A DNA stretch of 56,353 bases from the NCBI GenBank assembly GCA_938046095.1, contig CALIXS010000009.1, forward strand, positions 1 to 56,353, in the 5' to 3' direction. Positions within the stretch are counted from its first letter, which is position 1, and each line of letters starts with the position of its first letter. This document shows positions 17,247-26,686 of this stretch, in pieces. The notes beneath the pieces are model-generated. The model ran no database searches. It was not told the origin of the DNA and was given only the letters and a program-made list of their open reading frames with translations. Source of the stretch: an uncultured Clostridia bacterium (GTDB lineage: Bacteria > Bacillota > Clostridia > Peptostreptococcales > Anaerovoracaceae). The translations under genes were made by a program, and so were the position numbers.

Positions 17247-20200
17247 ATGACACGCATCAATGCGAGGAACCGCGTATTGGTCATCATACTGATGTTTGTG
17301 ATGATTTTTACGGCGGTTGCCGTACCGGTCGCATCATACGCCGAACAGACTCAGGGAGCGGAGCAGGCCGCGACATCATACAATACGACCTTCGATGTGA
17401 GAGATGCAGAGGGAAAGACCGATGCCGATGAGTCGGCGGATTCGGAGAACGCCGACGGCTCTGCGGTCCCCTATGTAAAGCGGGAAGCGAACGATAAGAA
17501 AGTCATAAACGGGTTTTCCGTAGGCGACAGGTATACGTATACCGCGGATTACGACAAAAAAATACTCGAGCTTTATATACCTGAATCGACGAACCGATTT
17601 TCATTTACTCCCCTGTATGACAGCGATGATCTGTTCATATCGGGAGAGATAACGTATAAATCCGCGTACAAACATAATTTCGGCGATACGATTACGCGCA
17701 GTATCAAAGGGAAAAAAGAGATAAACTTCAACTCGTCGGGCGAGACACCTACGTGCATCGAATCGGGAACGTACGAGGGCGCGTCTGCAGATATGGTTTT
17801 CACCACAACGGCGGGAACGGAGAACTGGACTGTCAATGTGGTGCGCGTAAGCGACCTTTCGTCGATGACGGCGTCTGCGGCGCCGGGAGGGACGGCGAAG
17901 CTGTCCGGCTTTACCATGTTCGCAACCAAGGACATCTCTCTCGTTGCAACAGGTGATTCCGTAAAGCTTACGATGAAGCCGTATCTTCAGAATATCGAAA
18001 AGGCTTACGTTACTGTAGATGGTGAGAGGGCCGAGCAGGTCGTGACTCAGAACCCGGGGGGCGAAAAGTTATATTCTTACACATACGATCTGCCTCTGAC
18101 CGACGAATACAAAAAGACTGTTTGCGTCAGGATGTGCTGCGATGAACCTCGGACAATGCCGAGAGAATATATCATAGAGGTGACGCATAACAAGACACAG
18201 GGAGTGACGGACATTGCACTTAATCCGAAGGAACTCGTTCTGACGGCGGCGTCGCCGTCCGCAGAGGTTACTGCGACAGTGACAAATACTGATTCCTCGG
18301 ACTATACTCTTAATTGGAGCGTCGAAAATCAGTATGTAGCTCAGGTCGCGGTTGACGGGCCGGATCAGACAAAGGCTGTTGTCTCTGGCATTGCCGACGG
18401 CATGACGACGCTGACCGTGACAGACGGATACATTGTAACGAGTATACCTGTAAGTGTTGAAACTCAGCAGCAGACGACAATGCTCAAGACTGTACAGGCG
18501 GCAAGCTCGGCATGGGGATCCGGCGTGCCGTACGAAACGATCGTAGACAAAGACGCAAAGACAATAACCACGGCGGTGTGCGATGCGAGCGGAACCTTTG
18601 CCGTTCGCCCGGTACTGAATACCGGAGTAAATGTCAAAAAGATACTTCTTAGAATTAAAACCAAAAACGGCGACGACAGGGATATCGATTTTACGGAAAA
18701 TGCTCTCGCCGGCAAGTTTACATTTTGCGGCGGGGTGAATTCGCCGCTCGAGGAAGCTTCTCTCGATGGTGCTGAAGCAAAGCTCATAATAAGCAGTGAG
18801 ACGGAGACTGAGGAGTGGAGCTACATCTTTACGAGATTTCCGCAAATCAAGGCTCTTTCGCTTTCATATAACGACGGACGTTTGATTCCTTTGACCCCGA
18901 AGTTTGCAAGGACAAATACTTCGTACACAATCTGGGTCGGGGCGAGCACGGAAACGGTAATCCTGAATGCGGAGCCTTACACACGGAAAACACCCGTTTA
19001 TGTCGGCGATATGCAGGCAGACGAAAACGGCTCATACGAGCTCGCGCTTACGGGCGAACGGACGGAAGCGACAGTGAGAGCCGGAGATGCCGGTCTCGGC
19101 GGGACGGAGTATACCGTTACTGCCATAAAAGTGCCTGAAGCGAAGATAAAGTTCAAAGTTAATGTCGATAATGCGGTCATAAGTATCGTAGATTCAAACC
19201 ACGACGGCATATATCCGGAAAACGGTGAAGCAGCGCTTCCTTTGGGACTCTACACATATTCCGTGACGGCACGCGGGTACGTGTCGAAGTTCGGGCAGAT
19301 TTCCGTACTTAACAGTGATCCGCAGACGATAACGGTGCAGCTGCAAAGGGTGGCCGAAAGTACGCTCAAGGATTTACCTGCGCAATGGCCTTCGTTCAGA
19401 GGAAACAACGACAATACGGGCGTGACCTCATATAGAACGCCGACTAACAGGGACGCTCTGAAAAATAAGTGGAAACAGCAGATAGGTGCAGCCTTAACGG
19501 CATCGTCCATCTCGCCTTGCATAATTGTCGACAATACGATAGTGGGATATACAGCCAATACCCTTGTAAAGCTCGACAGAGAGACGGGTACGATTCTGCA
19601 AAGTGCGGCTATGGGTATGAATACCGGTTTTGCTCTCATGCCTCCGGTATACGGAGGCGGCATGATATTTGTGCCGGGCTCAGGTATGATCAAGGCATAC
19701 AATGCCGAAACGTTTGAGCTTCTCTGGACGTATACGGACGCAATGGGCGGGACCGTAGACATGGGTATGCGTTACGAGGACGGATATCTTTATGCAGGTT
19801 TCTTCAGGGGTGCCGACAGCGCCAATATGGTTTGCATCGACACTGCCGATGAAGATCCTGCGACGGGTGAAGAGATCAAGAGAGCCGTCTGGACGACAAA
19901 GTCGATCGAGGGCGGCTTCAAGTGGTCAGGTTTTTATACGACGGATAAGACGGTTATCATTGACAGCTCCGGTCTGACAGACGAAACACATTCTTATTTG
20001 TACTGTCTTGATAAAAGGACGGGCAAAATGCTTCAGAAGCTCGACTGTATAGGTTCGGGAAGAGCTTCGGTGGCATATTATGACGGACGCATATACTTCC
20101 CGACGACAACGGGCTATCTGTATTCATATAATCTGACTCCTGAAGGGCTTTTGGATACCGAAAATGTGATAGAACCTCTGTATACCGGATCGAGATCCAC

Positions 20201-22445
20201 CTCGACGCCGGCGATCTATAACGGGCGTTTGTACATAGGCATGGCGGGAGGCTCGGTCGGACAATTCCCCGATGCGGGCATACTCGTAGTGAATATCGAG
20301 CCGGCAACGGGAACCATGACGCCGGCATATATAGTTCCGACAGACGGCAATCCGCAGAGCTCGGGCTGCCTTTCGACGGCATATACGGAATCCGCCGGAT
20401 ATAATTATGTGTATTTCACTACCAATACCGGACAGGGTCCGATATATATGGTAAAGGATAAGCCGGGAATGACGGAACCGGATCCGGAAAGCGGACTTTT
20501 CTGGAAGCCGGATACTCCTCAGTTCTGCATCGCCAGCATCATAGCCGACTCCGAAGGTACACTTTATTACAAAAACGATTCGGCAACGATGTGGGCGATA
20601 GAAGAAATACCGCTTTCAATCGACAATCTGACTGCAGAGGGCGGCAATGCCGTACTCGACGAAGGACAGGGATGGAACGGCGAAGAAACCGAACATACGA
20701 TAATCGTCGATAGCGGTACGGCAAGCGTAACTTTGAACTTTGAAGCATCTCAGGGCACGTCCGTGTGGATAGGTGATGTGAGCGGGCTTACGCATACGGT
20801 TGAGCTTGTCGGCGGAAAGGCGGATGTGGAGGTCAGAGCTGTCAGCGGAGCAAATTCAAAGACGTACACGATCCACATAGCTTCCGTTGCCGAGGCGGCT
20901 CAGACACCGGCGGAAATTACAGCCTCCAGGGGAGATGAAATATCTGTAACCATGACGTATACGGTTTGCAGAGGAGATATTACCGAGGTCGATTTTACAG
21001 ATACGTTTGACACATCAAAGCTGAACAGGATATCTGAAGTCGTGTCCGACAATATAAGTGCATCGTATCAGGGTATAGACGGTAACGGGAACGCCGTTGT
21101 CAAATCATTAGCGGGAAATTTGCCTGAAACCGGAAGCATAACTTATACGTACAAGGTGATTGCGGAATGTGCGGTCGAGCCTTCCGATATAAACGGGAAA
21201 GTCATATTAAAGTCAGGAAACGAGGTGAAATTCACGTTCGATTCGCTTAAGACGACGGTGACATTCTCTCACAGGCTGACAAAGGTCGAGGCTGAAGAAG
21301 CTTTATGTGAACGTGACGGCAACACGGAGTACTGGATTTGCGATGCTTGCGGCAGGGTATTTGACGACGAGGCAGGCGAGCGGGAATCGACGGTCGAGGC
21401 GCATGTAATAAAAGCGCTCGGGCACGATTGGGATAAGGGAGTCGTAACCGTAAAGCCTACCGTCCATTCCGAGGGCGTAATGACGTATACGTGCAGGCGC
21501 GATCCGTCCCATACGAAGACAGAGGTCATACCGAAACTGAATGTCGGCTATCAGCGCATATTCGGCAGTACACGGTTTGATACCGCAATAGAGGTGGCGG
21601 AGCAGCTCAAAAAGGATCTCGGAAAGGAGAAATTTGACTGCATCGTCGTCGCGAGCGGTGCGGATTATCCCGATGCCTTAAGCGGTGCGTACCTCTCCAA
21701 GGTAAACGGTGCTCCGCTTCTGCTCGTAAATATATACACGGTAGATAAGGTGGGAGCGTATATTGAAGCCAATCTGAACGAGGGAGGCAGGGTATATCTG
21801 CTCGGAGGGCCTGCGATATTGCCCGAGAGCCTTGATACAAGGCTTCAGAACGCCGGAGCAACAGTAAAACGACTTTACGGCGCAGACAGGTACGCCACAA
21901 ACATAGAGATACTTAAGGAAGCGGGAGCGGGAGTAAAGGATGAGGATATCCTGATCTGCTCGGGCAATATGTATGCGGATGCACTGTCCGCTTCTGCGGC
22001 CGGAAAACCGATACTTCTCGTAAACACGGAGCTCGCGCCGGTACAGAAGGCATACCTTTCGACCCTGAACACCGAAAATCTGTTCGTGATAGGCGGTGCA
22101 GGTGTCGTTCCCGAACAGGTTCGAGCAGATGCCGAAAAGTACGGCAAGGTCAAGAGGATATTCGGAAGCACGCGTTACGAAACATCTGTCGCCGTCGCGA
22201 AGGAGTTCTTCGGCGATGCGTTCGATTCGGTTACGTTGGCTTATGCGCTCGATTACCCCGACGGACTCGCAGGAGGGCCTCTCGCTCTTGTAAACAGGGG
22301 GCCGCTCCTGCTTGTGTCGGCGGACGAGGCGAACAACAGGGCTGCTGCCGAATATATCGGCGGTGCCGTGGCCGGGGGATTTGTTCTCGGAGGCCCGACA
22401 TTCGTGCCTGATGATGCCGTAAAGTATATACTCGGAATAAGCTGA
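17247..22445 (+). CDS. Large CWB2-anchored surface protein with beta-propeller and cohesin-like modules
   Basis: The 1732-residue protein has a signal peptide (about 1-35), cadherin-like and bacterial Ig-like domains (about 200-405; VTDIALNPKELVL starts an Ig2-type domain), and a PQQ-like beta-propeller (about 710-1120, opening with WPSFRGNNDNTGV). A cohesin-like beta-sandwich follows (about 1220-1340), then a small two-Cys-pair module (YWICDACGRVF and TYTCRRD, about 1341-1430). Three CWB2 repeats (about 1432-1732, IFGSTRFDTAIEVA and so on) should bind it non-covalently to wall polymer. GGAAGGAG precedes the ATG by 6 bases. It is the first gene under riboswitch 1, which implies a role when cobalamin is scarce. 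No quinoprotein enzyme activity is implied; a binding or scaffold role is inferred. Confidence 0.85.
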   Translation: MTRINARNRVLVIILMFVMIFTAVAVPVASYAEQTQGAEQAATSYNTTFDVRDAEGKTDADESADSENADGSAVPYVKREANDKKVINGFSVGDRYTYTADYDKKILELYIPESTNRFSFTPLYDSDDLFISGEITYKSAYKHNFGDTITRSIKGKKEINFNSSGETPTCIESGTYEGASADMVFTTTAGTENWTVNVVRVSDLSSMTASAAPGGTAKLSGFTMFATKDISLVATGDSVKLTMKPYLQNIEKAYVTVDGERAEQVVTQNPGGEKLYSYTYDLPLTDEYKKTVCVRMCCDEPRTMPREYIIEVTHNKTQGVTDIALNPKELVLTAASPSAEVTATVTNTDSSDYTLNWSVENQYVAQVAVDGPDQTKAVVSGIADGMTTLTVTDGYIVTSIPVSVETQQQTTMLKTVQAASSAWGSGVPYETIVDKDAKTITTAVCDASGTFAVRPVLNTGVNVKKILLRIKTKNGDDRDIDFTENALAGKFTFCGGVNSPLEEASLDGAEAKLIISSETETEEWSYIFTRFPQIKALSLSYNDGRLIPLTPKFARTNTSYTIWVGASTETVILNAEPYTRKTPVYVGDMQADENGSYELALTGERTEATVRAGDAGLGGTEYTVTAIKVPEAKIKFKVNVDNAVISIVDSNHDGIYPENGEAALPLGLYTYSVTARGYVSKFGQISVLNSDPQTITVQLQRVAESTLKDLPAQWPSFRGNNDNTGVTSYRTPTNRDALKNKWKQQIGAALTASSISPCIIVDNTIVGYTANTLVKLDRETGTILQSAAMGMNTGFALMPPVYGGGMIFVPGSGMIKAYNAETFELLWTYTDAMGGTVDMGMRYEDGYLYAGFFRGADSANMVCIDTADEDPATGEEIKRAVWTTKSIEGGFKWSGFYTTDKTVIIDSSGLTDETHSYLYCLDKRTGKMLQKLDCIGSGRASVAYYDGRIYFPTTTGYLYSYNLTPEGLLDTENVIEPLYTGSRSTSTPAIYNGRLYIGMAGGSVGQFPDAGILVVNIEPATGTMTPAYIVPTDGNPQSSGCLSTAYTESAGYNYVYFTTNTGQGPIYMVKDKPGMTEPDPESGLFWKPDTPQFCIASIIADSEGTLYYKNDSATMWAIEEIPLSIDNLTAEGGNAVLDEGQGWNGEETEHTIIVDSGTASVTLNFEASQGTSVWIGDVSGLTHTVELVGGKADVEVRAVSGANSKTYTIHIASVAEAAQTPAEITASRGDEISVTMTYTVCRGDITEVDFTDTFDTSKLNRISEVVSDNISASYQGIDGNGNAVVKSLAGNLPETGSITYTYKVIAECAVEPSDINGKVILKSGNEVKFTFDSLKTTVTFSHRLTKVEAEEALCERDGNTEYWICDACGRVFDDEAGERESTVEAHVIKALGHDWDKGVVTVKPTVHSEGVMTYTCRRDPSHTKTEVIPKLNVGYQRIFGSTRFDTAIEVAEQLKKDLGKEKFDCIVVASGADYPDALSGAYLSKVNGAPLLLVNIYTVDKVGAYIEANLNEGGRVYLLGGPAILPESLDTRLQNAGATVKRLYGADRYATNIEILKEAGAGVKDEDILICSGNMYADALSASAAGKPILLVNTELAPVQKAYLSTLNTENLFVIGGAGVVPEQVRADAEKYGKVKRIFGSTRYETSVAVAKEFFGDAFDSVTLAYALDYPDGLAGGPLALVNRGPLLLVSADEANNRAAAEYIGGAVAGGFVLGGPTFVPDDAVKYILGIS

Positions 22446-22466
22446 AACTCTTAAATAAAATGATAA

Positions 22467-22494
22467 CGCCGGGAAACCGTTGTGTTTCCCGGCG
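22467..22494 (+). other. Intercistronic hairpin without T tract
   Basis: CGCCGGGAAAC (22467-22477) and GTTTCCCGGCG (22484-22494) form a perfect 11-base-pair stem with a 6-base loop. The following bases are CACCTAAAAAAG, so it lacks the T run of a terminator on the plus strand. It may act as an mRNA processing or stability element, or cause partial termination, between the first and second genes of the operon. Confidence 0.75.
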
Positions 22495-22521
22495 CACCTA
22501 AAAAAGTGTGAGGTATCCCAT

Positions 22522-25500
22522 ATGGCGAAACGAACCGTTTCCGGAAAAATCATATCTGTTCTTCTTATAGCGCATGTAATAGTCATGGGCTTTTCGGGTT
22601 TTTTGAACGCCTATGCCGAAGACAGCGGCGCTGAGCAGGAAGTCGCGGGAATATCTCTCAGTATGGACAGTTGCAGACTTTACAACGGAGAGTCGGTCAC
22701 GCTTGAGGTGAATGCCGACCCTGCCGGGGCGCAGCTTGAAGACGTAAAATGGGAAACGGACGACGAAGAGGTGGCGACGGTTTCGGCGGACGGGACAAGG
22801 GCCGTAGTGACAGCTGCAGGAGACAACGAGGGTACAGCCGTGATAACCGTCTCGGCATCGGGGTATACCGCAAGGTGCAGCGTAATAGTGTCCTCGGAGC
22901 CGCTGATGCTCTCCGCCCTCAAATTCACCGAGTCGAGCAGCGATACGTCCGGTCTGTACGACCTCAGCGCTCTCGACAAGGTTGGCATGTCGTACGACCT
23001 TATGATACCGGTGGAGCAGAAGTACGTTTTTGTGTGGCCAAGGCTGCGCAGCTCGCTTTCGTCTCCGTCAATATACGCGGATTACACGGATACCGACGGC
23101 AATGCGGTACATCAGCCTCTCAGCACGGAAGGGAAATACGCTTTGCTCAAAGGCCTTGTAGCCGGCGGCGGCAGAACGAAAAATACGCTTACAATAACAG
23201 TGGAGAACGGAACGGAAAAACAGATTTACACCGTCAACGTTTACCGCTCCATGGCACTGTCGGAGGTGAGTTTTACAAGCGACAGCGGGACGGAGCTTGA
23301 GTTTGAGCCTGTATTCAGCGAGAAAACGCGCATGTACACACTGACAGTGCCGGCCGATGCGGAATCTATAACGGCTGATATGGCATCAGGATACGCTGAC
23401 GGCAACACCTTTTACGTGAACGGGGAGGTTACGGACTCGCCGGCAAAGATAACAGGTGCTGACAAGCTCAGAAAAATAACGCTCGGGGTATGCGACGGGA
23501 AGGAAACGAGGCCTGTCGAATACACCTTCAAAATATCCAAAGTACCGGCTTTTAATTGCGTTTTCAACGTTTCGCCCTCAACGGCCACGATTGTTGTGAT
23601 AGGCAAAAACGGTCAGAGGATAACGCCTGAATACGGAAACACATTTCTGCTCCTTTCGGGGCAGGATTACACATACACAGTCTGTGCCGATGACTTTGTT
23701 ACAAAAAGCGCTACGATAAACATAACAAACGATACGAAAATATCCGTAACGCTCCCGAGGATCGCCGGCAAAGCTCCCGAAACGTCGATAGACGCGTACT
23801 GGGGGACATACTTCAGGACGGACGACAATCTGAACATATTCGGCGGGCGGTCCGTGCGCACGCCGGCGGAGTCCCTGCTGCGCTGGCGCAGTGACAGCGC
23901 CCCTCTGAGCGAGCTCGGGATCGTCGACGGCATGATAATGGCTTGTGATGAGGAAAAGCTTTTACTCATGGACGAAAAGACGGGAAAAGTAATACACAGC
24001 GCGAAGCTGACGGACAAGGCTCAGATAACGATGAACAACAAACCCGTCTATGGAGGCGGGATGATATTCGTCCCTCTGATAAAGGGCAGGATACAGGCTT
24101 TTAATGCCTTTACGCTGGAATCTCTGTGGGTATATACGGACACCTCGGGAAGTATCGTATCCGGAGGAATGAAATACGATGACGGCTGTCTTTACGCCTG
24201 TTGGTACGGTGACAGCTCAGTCAGAGGCGCGCTCGCGTGCATACCGGTTCAGGATGAGAATACATCGAAACAGTACGAGAACAAAGCGGCGCTTTGGAGA
24301 ATAAACGATACTCTCGGCTTTTACAGGACGTGTCCCGTAACGACGGACAGATATGTCATTGCCGTTTCGTACAGCGGCAGGATAATATGTGCCGACAAAA
24401 GAACCGGAGTTGCAGTTCAGAGCATAAACGCATCGGAATACGGAGGTGCGGCTTCCGGTCTCGTGATGAGCGGCGGCAGGATATATTATTCCACGGCATC
24501 GGGTTATGTCTGCTCCGTGCCTGTCGGAGACGGAGGTCTCGACATTTCGGGATTCTATTCCGAAAAGGTCGGCGGATACTGCGGCGCGGCGCCTTTGATC
24601 CACAACGGGAGACTGTACCAGGCCGAGAGCGACACGCCGGCTGAAGCGGGATACCCGAACGGTCGCGGCCCGTTCGGCATCAGGGTTTACGACATAAAAG
24701 AAAACTCACTCTCATACGTGTACAGAGCGGCAACGGAGGGACAAATAAATACGGCGCTTTCGATGACTGACGCATACGGCGACGCTCACATATATTATAC
24801 CGTGGTAAAGACCGCAGGCACCAGAATAATGATGATGACGGACAGGCCGGGCATTACGTCGGAGTCGCCGGAAAACGGATGTATATACAGCGAAACCGCC
24901 GCAGTCGGAGACGGTGCCGCCGGAGCGGTCGTATCCGACGAAACCGGCAACCTTTACGTTAAACTGCTCGGCGGCGGTATAGTGAGTATAGGCCGGTGCG
25001 GAGCCTATGCATCGGATATTTCCGTATCCGATGCCGATGCGAAGATCGACGGCGGAAATTATAATATGTTCACCTCGGACCACGAGATAGTACTCGGCGG
25101 CTCCGCAGCAGCTACAAGGCTTACAGTTACCGTTCCGAACGGTCAGGTAGTCTATATAGACGGCGAAAGGACGCCCGAAAAGGACATCGACATATCCGGC
25201 GGTGCCGTAACATGCGCTGTAAGGATAGTGAACGGTGACGAGGCGAGAGACTGTACCGTAAGGGTAAGGCGTGCGTCGTCGGAAACGAGGCTCGGAGTCG
25301 TCAATGTGAGTACCGGCGCAAACTATATGCAACAGAACATCTACACGTTCTTCCCCGTGGAGGAGTTGAACAACGCCGACGGCAGATACACTGTGCACGT
25401 CGATAGGATGACGTATCAGATGCCGTGGTTTTTGTGGGTGAGCACACCTGTCGGAGATAATTCGACTTTGAGCATACAGACCGTCAGCGGCAGCGATAAT

Positions 25501-26676
25501 GACGGAGCGGTGCTTAAAAAGGTAGTCTACACCGCCGGTATGTCGTATTATAAGGTCACGGCCAGGAATATCAAGAACATGCCGGTCAGACTTAAGATAA
25601 CCGTTACGGCGGAGGACGGTGATACGCGGCGCGAATACGATATGACCATAATGTATGATATAACGCAGCCTGTCGTTGATACGGCGCAGGTGTCGCTTCA
25701 GGACAGAACGTCGTCAACGGCGACGGTATCGTTTACAAGCGACGAGGCGGGCACACTTTGTTATCTCCTGTACGACAGCGAAAAGCCGACAGTTCCGACA
25801 CCTGCCGATTACCGCAGTAACGGGACAACAGCATCACAAAAGGTTATTGCAGGCCGGAATACGATAAAGGTGACGGGGCTGAGCAAAACGGATCAGGTTC
25901 TTTATGCTCTCGTAAAGGACGGCGCCGGGAATTACAGCGACTATTCGAAACCGATCAGACTGCACACGGGCGTCGCACCGACGATAGATATGACAGGTAT
26001 TGAAGCGAGCGAAGATAATATATCAATGTCCGTCGGCGACGAGGTCACCGTCACGGCGACACTCCTGCCGGAGGGTACGAGCAGCGCACCGAAGTACGTG
26101 TGGACGAGCAGCGCCGGTACAGTGGCGAGTGTCAACGGAACCGGCGCGCAGTGTACGATCAGGGGCATGGGTGGAGGAACGGCACTCGTAAGCGTCAGGG
26201 CGGTATCGGGCAAACTGAGCTTTACGGACACGATAAACGTAAACGTAGAGCAGGGAGTAAACGGCATATCGCTGAGTCGGCAGGAGATAAGCCTCAAAGC
26301 GGGTGAATCCGTAACACTTTCCGCGCGGCTTCTTCCGGAGGGTATCGGTTCGCAGAGCGATATAAAGTGGCGCGTAAGTAACAGCAAGGCGCTGAAACTC
26401 GACGCAGACGGCGCGTCAGCTTCAATAACTGCGCTGACATCCGGAACGGTAACGGTCAAGGCCATATACGGGGAGTATGAGTCGAGCTGTCTGATAAAAG
26501 CTGAACGCGCGAGCGTCGACGTAAACGGGGACGGTACAGAGGACATATTCGACTATGCCCTTATAATCGACATAATAGAGGGCAAAGTCAGCGGTGGATA
26601 TAACGCCGACATCAACGGAGACGGTACGACGGACATGGCGGACGCTCAGGCTGTCCTCGATGTACTGAACAAATAG
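22522..26676 (+). CDS. Exported beta-propeller protein with Ig-like domains and C-terminal dockerin
   Basis: The 1384-residue protein has a signal peptide, an N-terminal Ig2-type domain (about 42-123), cadherin-like segments, a PQQ-type propeller (about 420-830) homologous by eye to that of the previous gene, a fibronectin-like region (about 1050-1150) and two more Ig2-type domains (about 1160-1326). The C-terminus (1330-1384) is a type I dockerin with two Ca-binding loops, DVNGDGTEDIFD and DINGDGTTDMAD. It has no CWB2 repeats, so the dockerin is the likely attachment point, perhaps to the cohesin-like domains of the genes at 17247 and 43614. I start it at ATG 22522 (GTGAGG 8 bases upstream); the in-frame TTG at 22480 lies in the hairpin. 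Confidence 0.85.
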   Translation: MAKRTVSGKIISVLLIAHVIVMGFSGFLNAYAEDSGAEQEVAGISLSMDSCRLYNGESVTLEVNADPAGAQLEDVKWETDDEEVATVSADGTRAVVTAAGDNEGTAVITVSASGYTARCSVIVSSEPLMLSALKFTESSSDTSGLYDLSALDKVGMSYDLMIPVEQKYVFVWPRLRSSLSSPSIYADYTDTDGNAVHQPLSTEGKYALLKGLVAGGGRTKNTLTITVENGTEKQIYTVNVYRSMALSEVSFTSDSGTELEFEPVFSEKTRMYTLTVPADAESITADMASGYADGNTFYVNGEVTDSPAKITGADKLRKITLGVCDGKETRPVEYTFKISKVPAFNCVFNVSPSTATIVVIGKNGQRITPEYGNTFLLLSGQDYTYTVCADDFVTKSATINITNDTKISVTLPRIAGKAPETSIDAYWGTYFRTDDNLNIFGGRSVRTPAESLLRWRSDSAPLSELGIVDGMIMACDEEKLLLMDEKTGKVIHSAKLTDKAQITMNNKPVYGGGMIFVPLIKGRIQAFNAFTLESLWVYTDTSGSIVSGGMKYDDGCLYACWYGDSSVRGALACIPVQDENTSKQYENKAALWRINDTLGFYRTCPVTTDRYVIAVSYSGRIICADKRTGVAVQSINASEYGGAASGLVMSGGRIYYSTASGYVCSVPVGDGGLDISGFYSEKVGGYCGAAPLIHNGRLYQAESDTPAEAGYPNGRGPFGIRVYDIKENSLSYVYRAATEGQINTALSMTDAYGDAHIYYTVVKTAGTRIMMMTDRPGITSESPENGCIYSETAAVGDGAAGAVVSDETGNLYVKLLGGGIVSIGRCGAYASDISVSDADAKIDGGNYNMFTSDHEIVLGGSAAATRLTVTVPNGQVVYIDGERTPEKDIDISGGAVTCAVRIVNGDEARDCTVRVRRASSETRLGVVNVSTGANYMQQNIYTFFPVEELNNADGRYTVHVDRMTYQMPWFLWVSTPVGDNSTLSIQTVSGSDNDGAVLKKVVYTAGMSYYKVTARNIKNMPVRLKITVTAEDGDTRREYDMTIMYDITQPVVDTAQVSLQDRTSSTATVSFTSDEAGTLCYLLYDSEKPTVPTPADYRSNGTTASQKVIAGRNTIKVTGLSKTDQVLYALVKDGAGNYSDYSKPIRLHTGVAPTIDMTGIEASEDNISMSVGDEVTVTATLLPEGTSSAPKYVWTSSAGTVASVNGTGAQCTIRGMGGGTALVSVRAVSGKLSFTDTINVNVEQGVNGISLSRQEISLKAGESVTLSARLLPEGIGSQSDIKWRVSNSKALKLDADGASASITALTSGTVTVKAIYGEYESSCLIKAERASVDVNGDGTEDIFDYALIIDIIEGKVSGGYNADINGDGTTDMADAQAVLDVLNK

Positions 26677-26686
26677 CGGGCGGAGC

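Noticed and set aside
17247..22445. Quinoprotein dehydrogenase function for the propeller proteins
   Set aside because: The PQQ-type repeat marks a propeller fold only. I see no PQQ-binding residue set, no heme site, and PQQ-free propellers are common in surface proteins.
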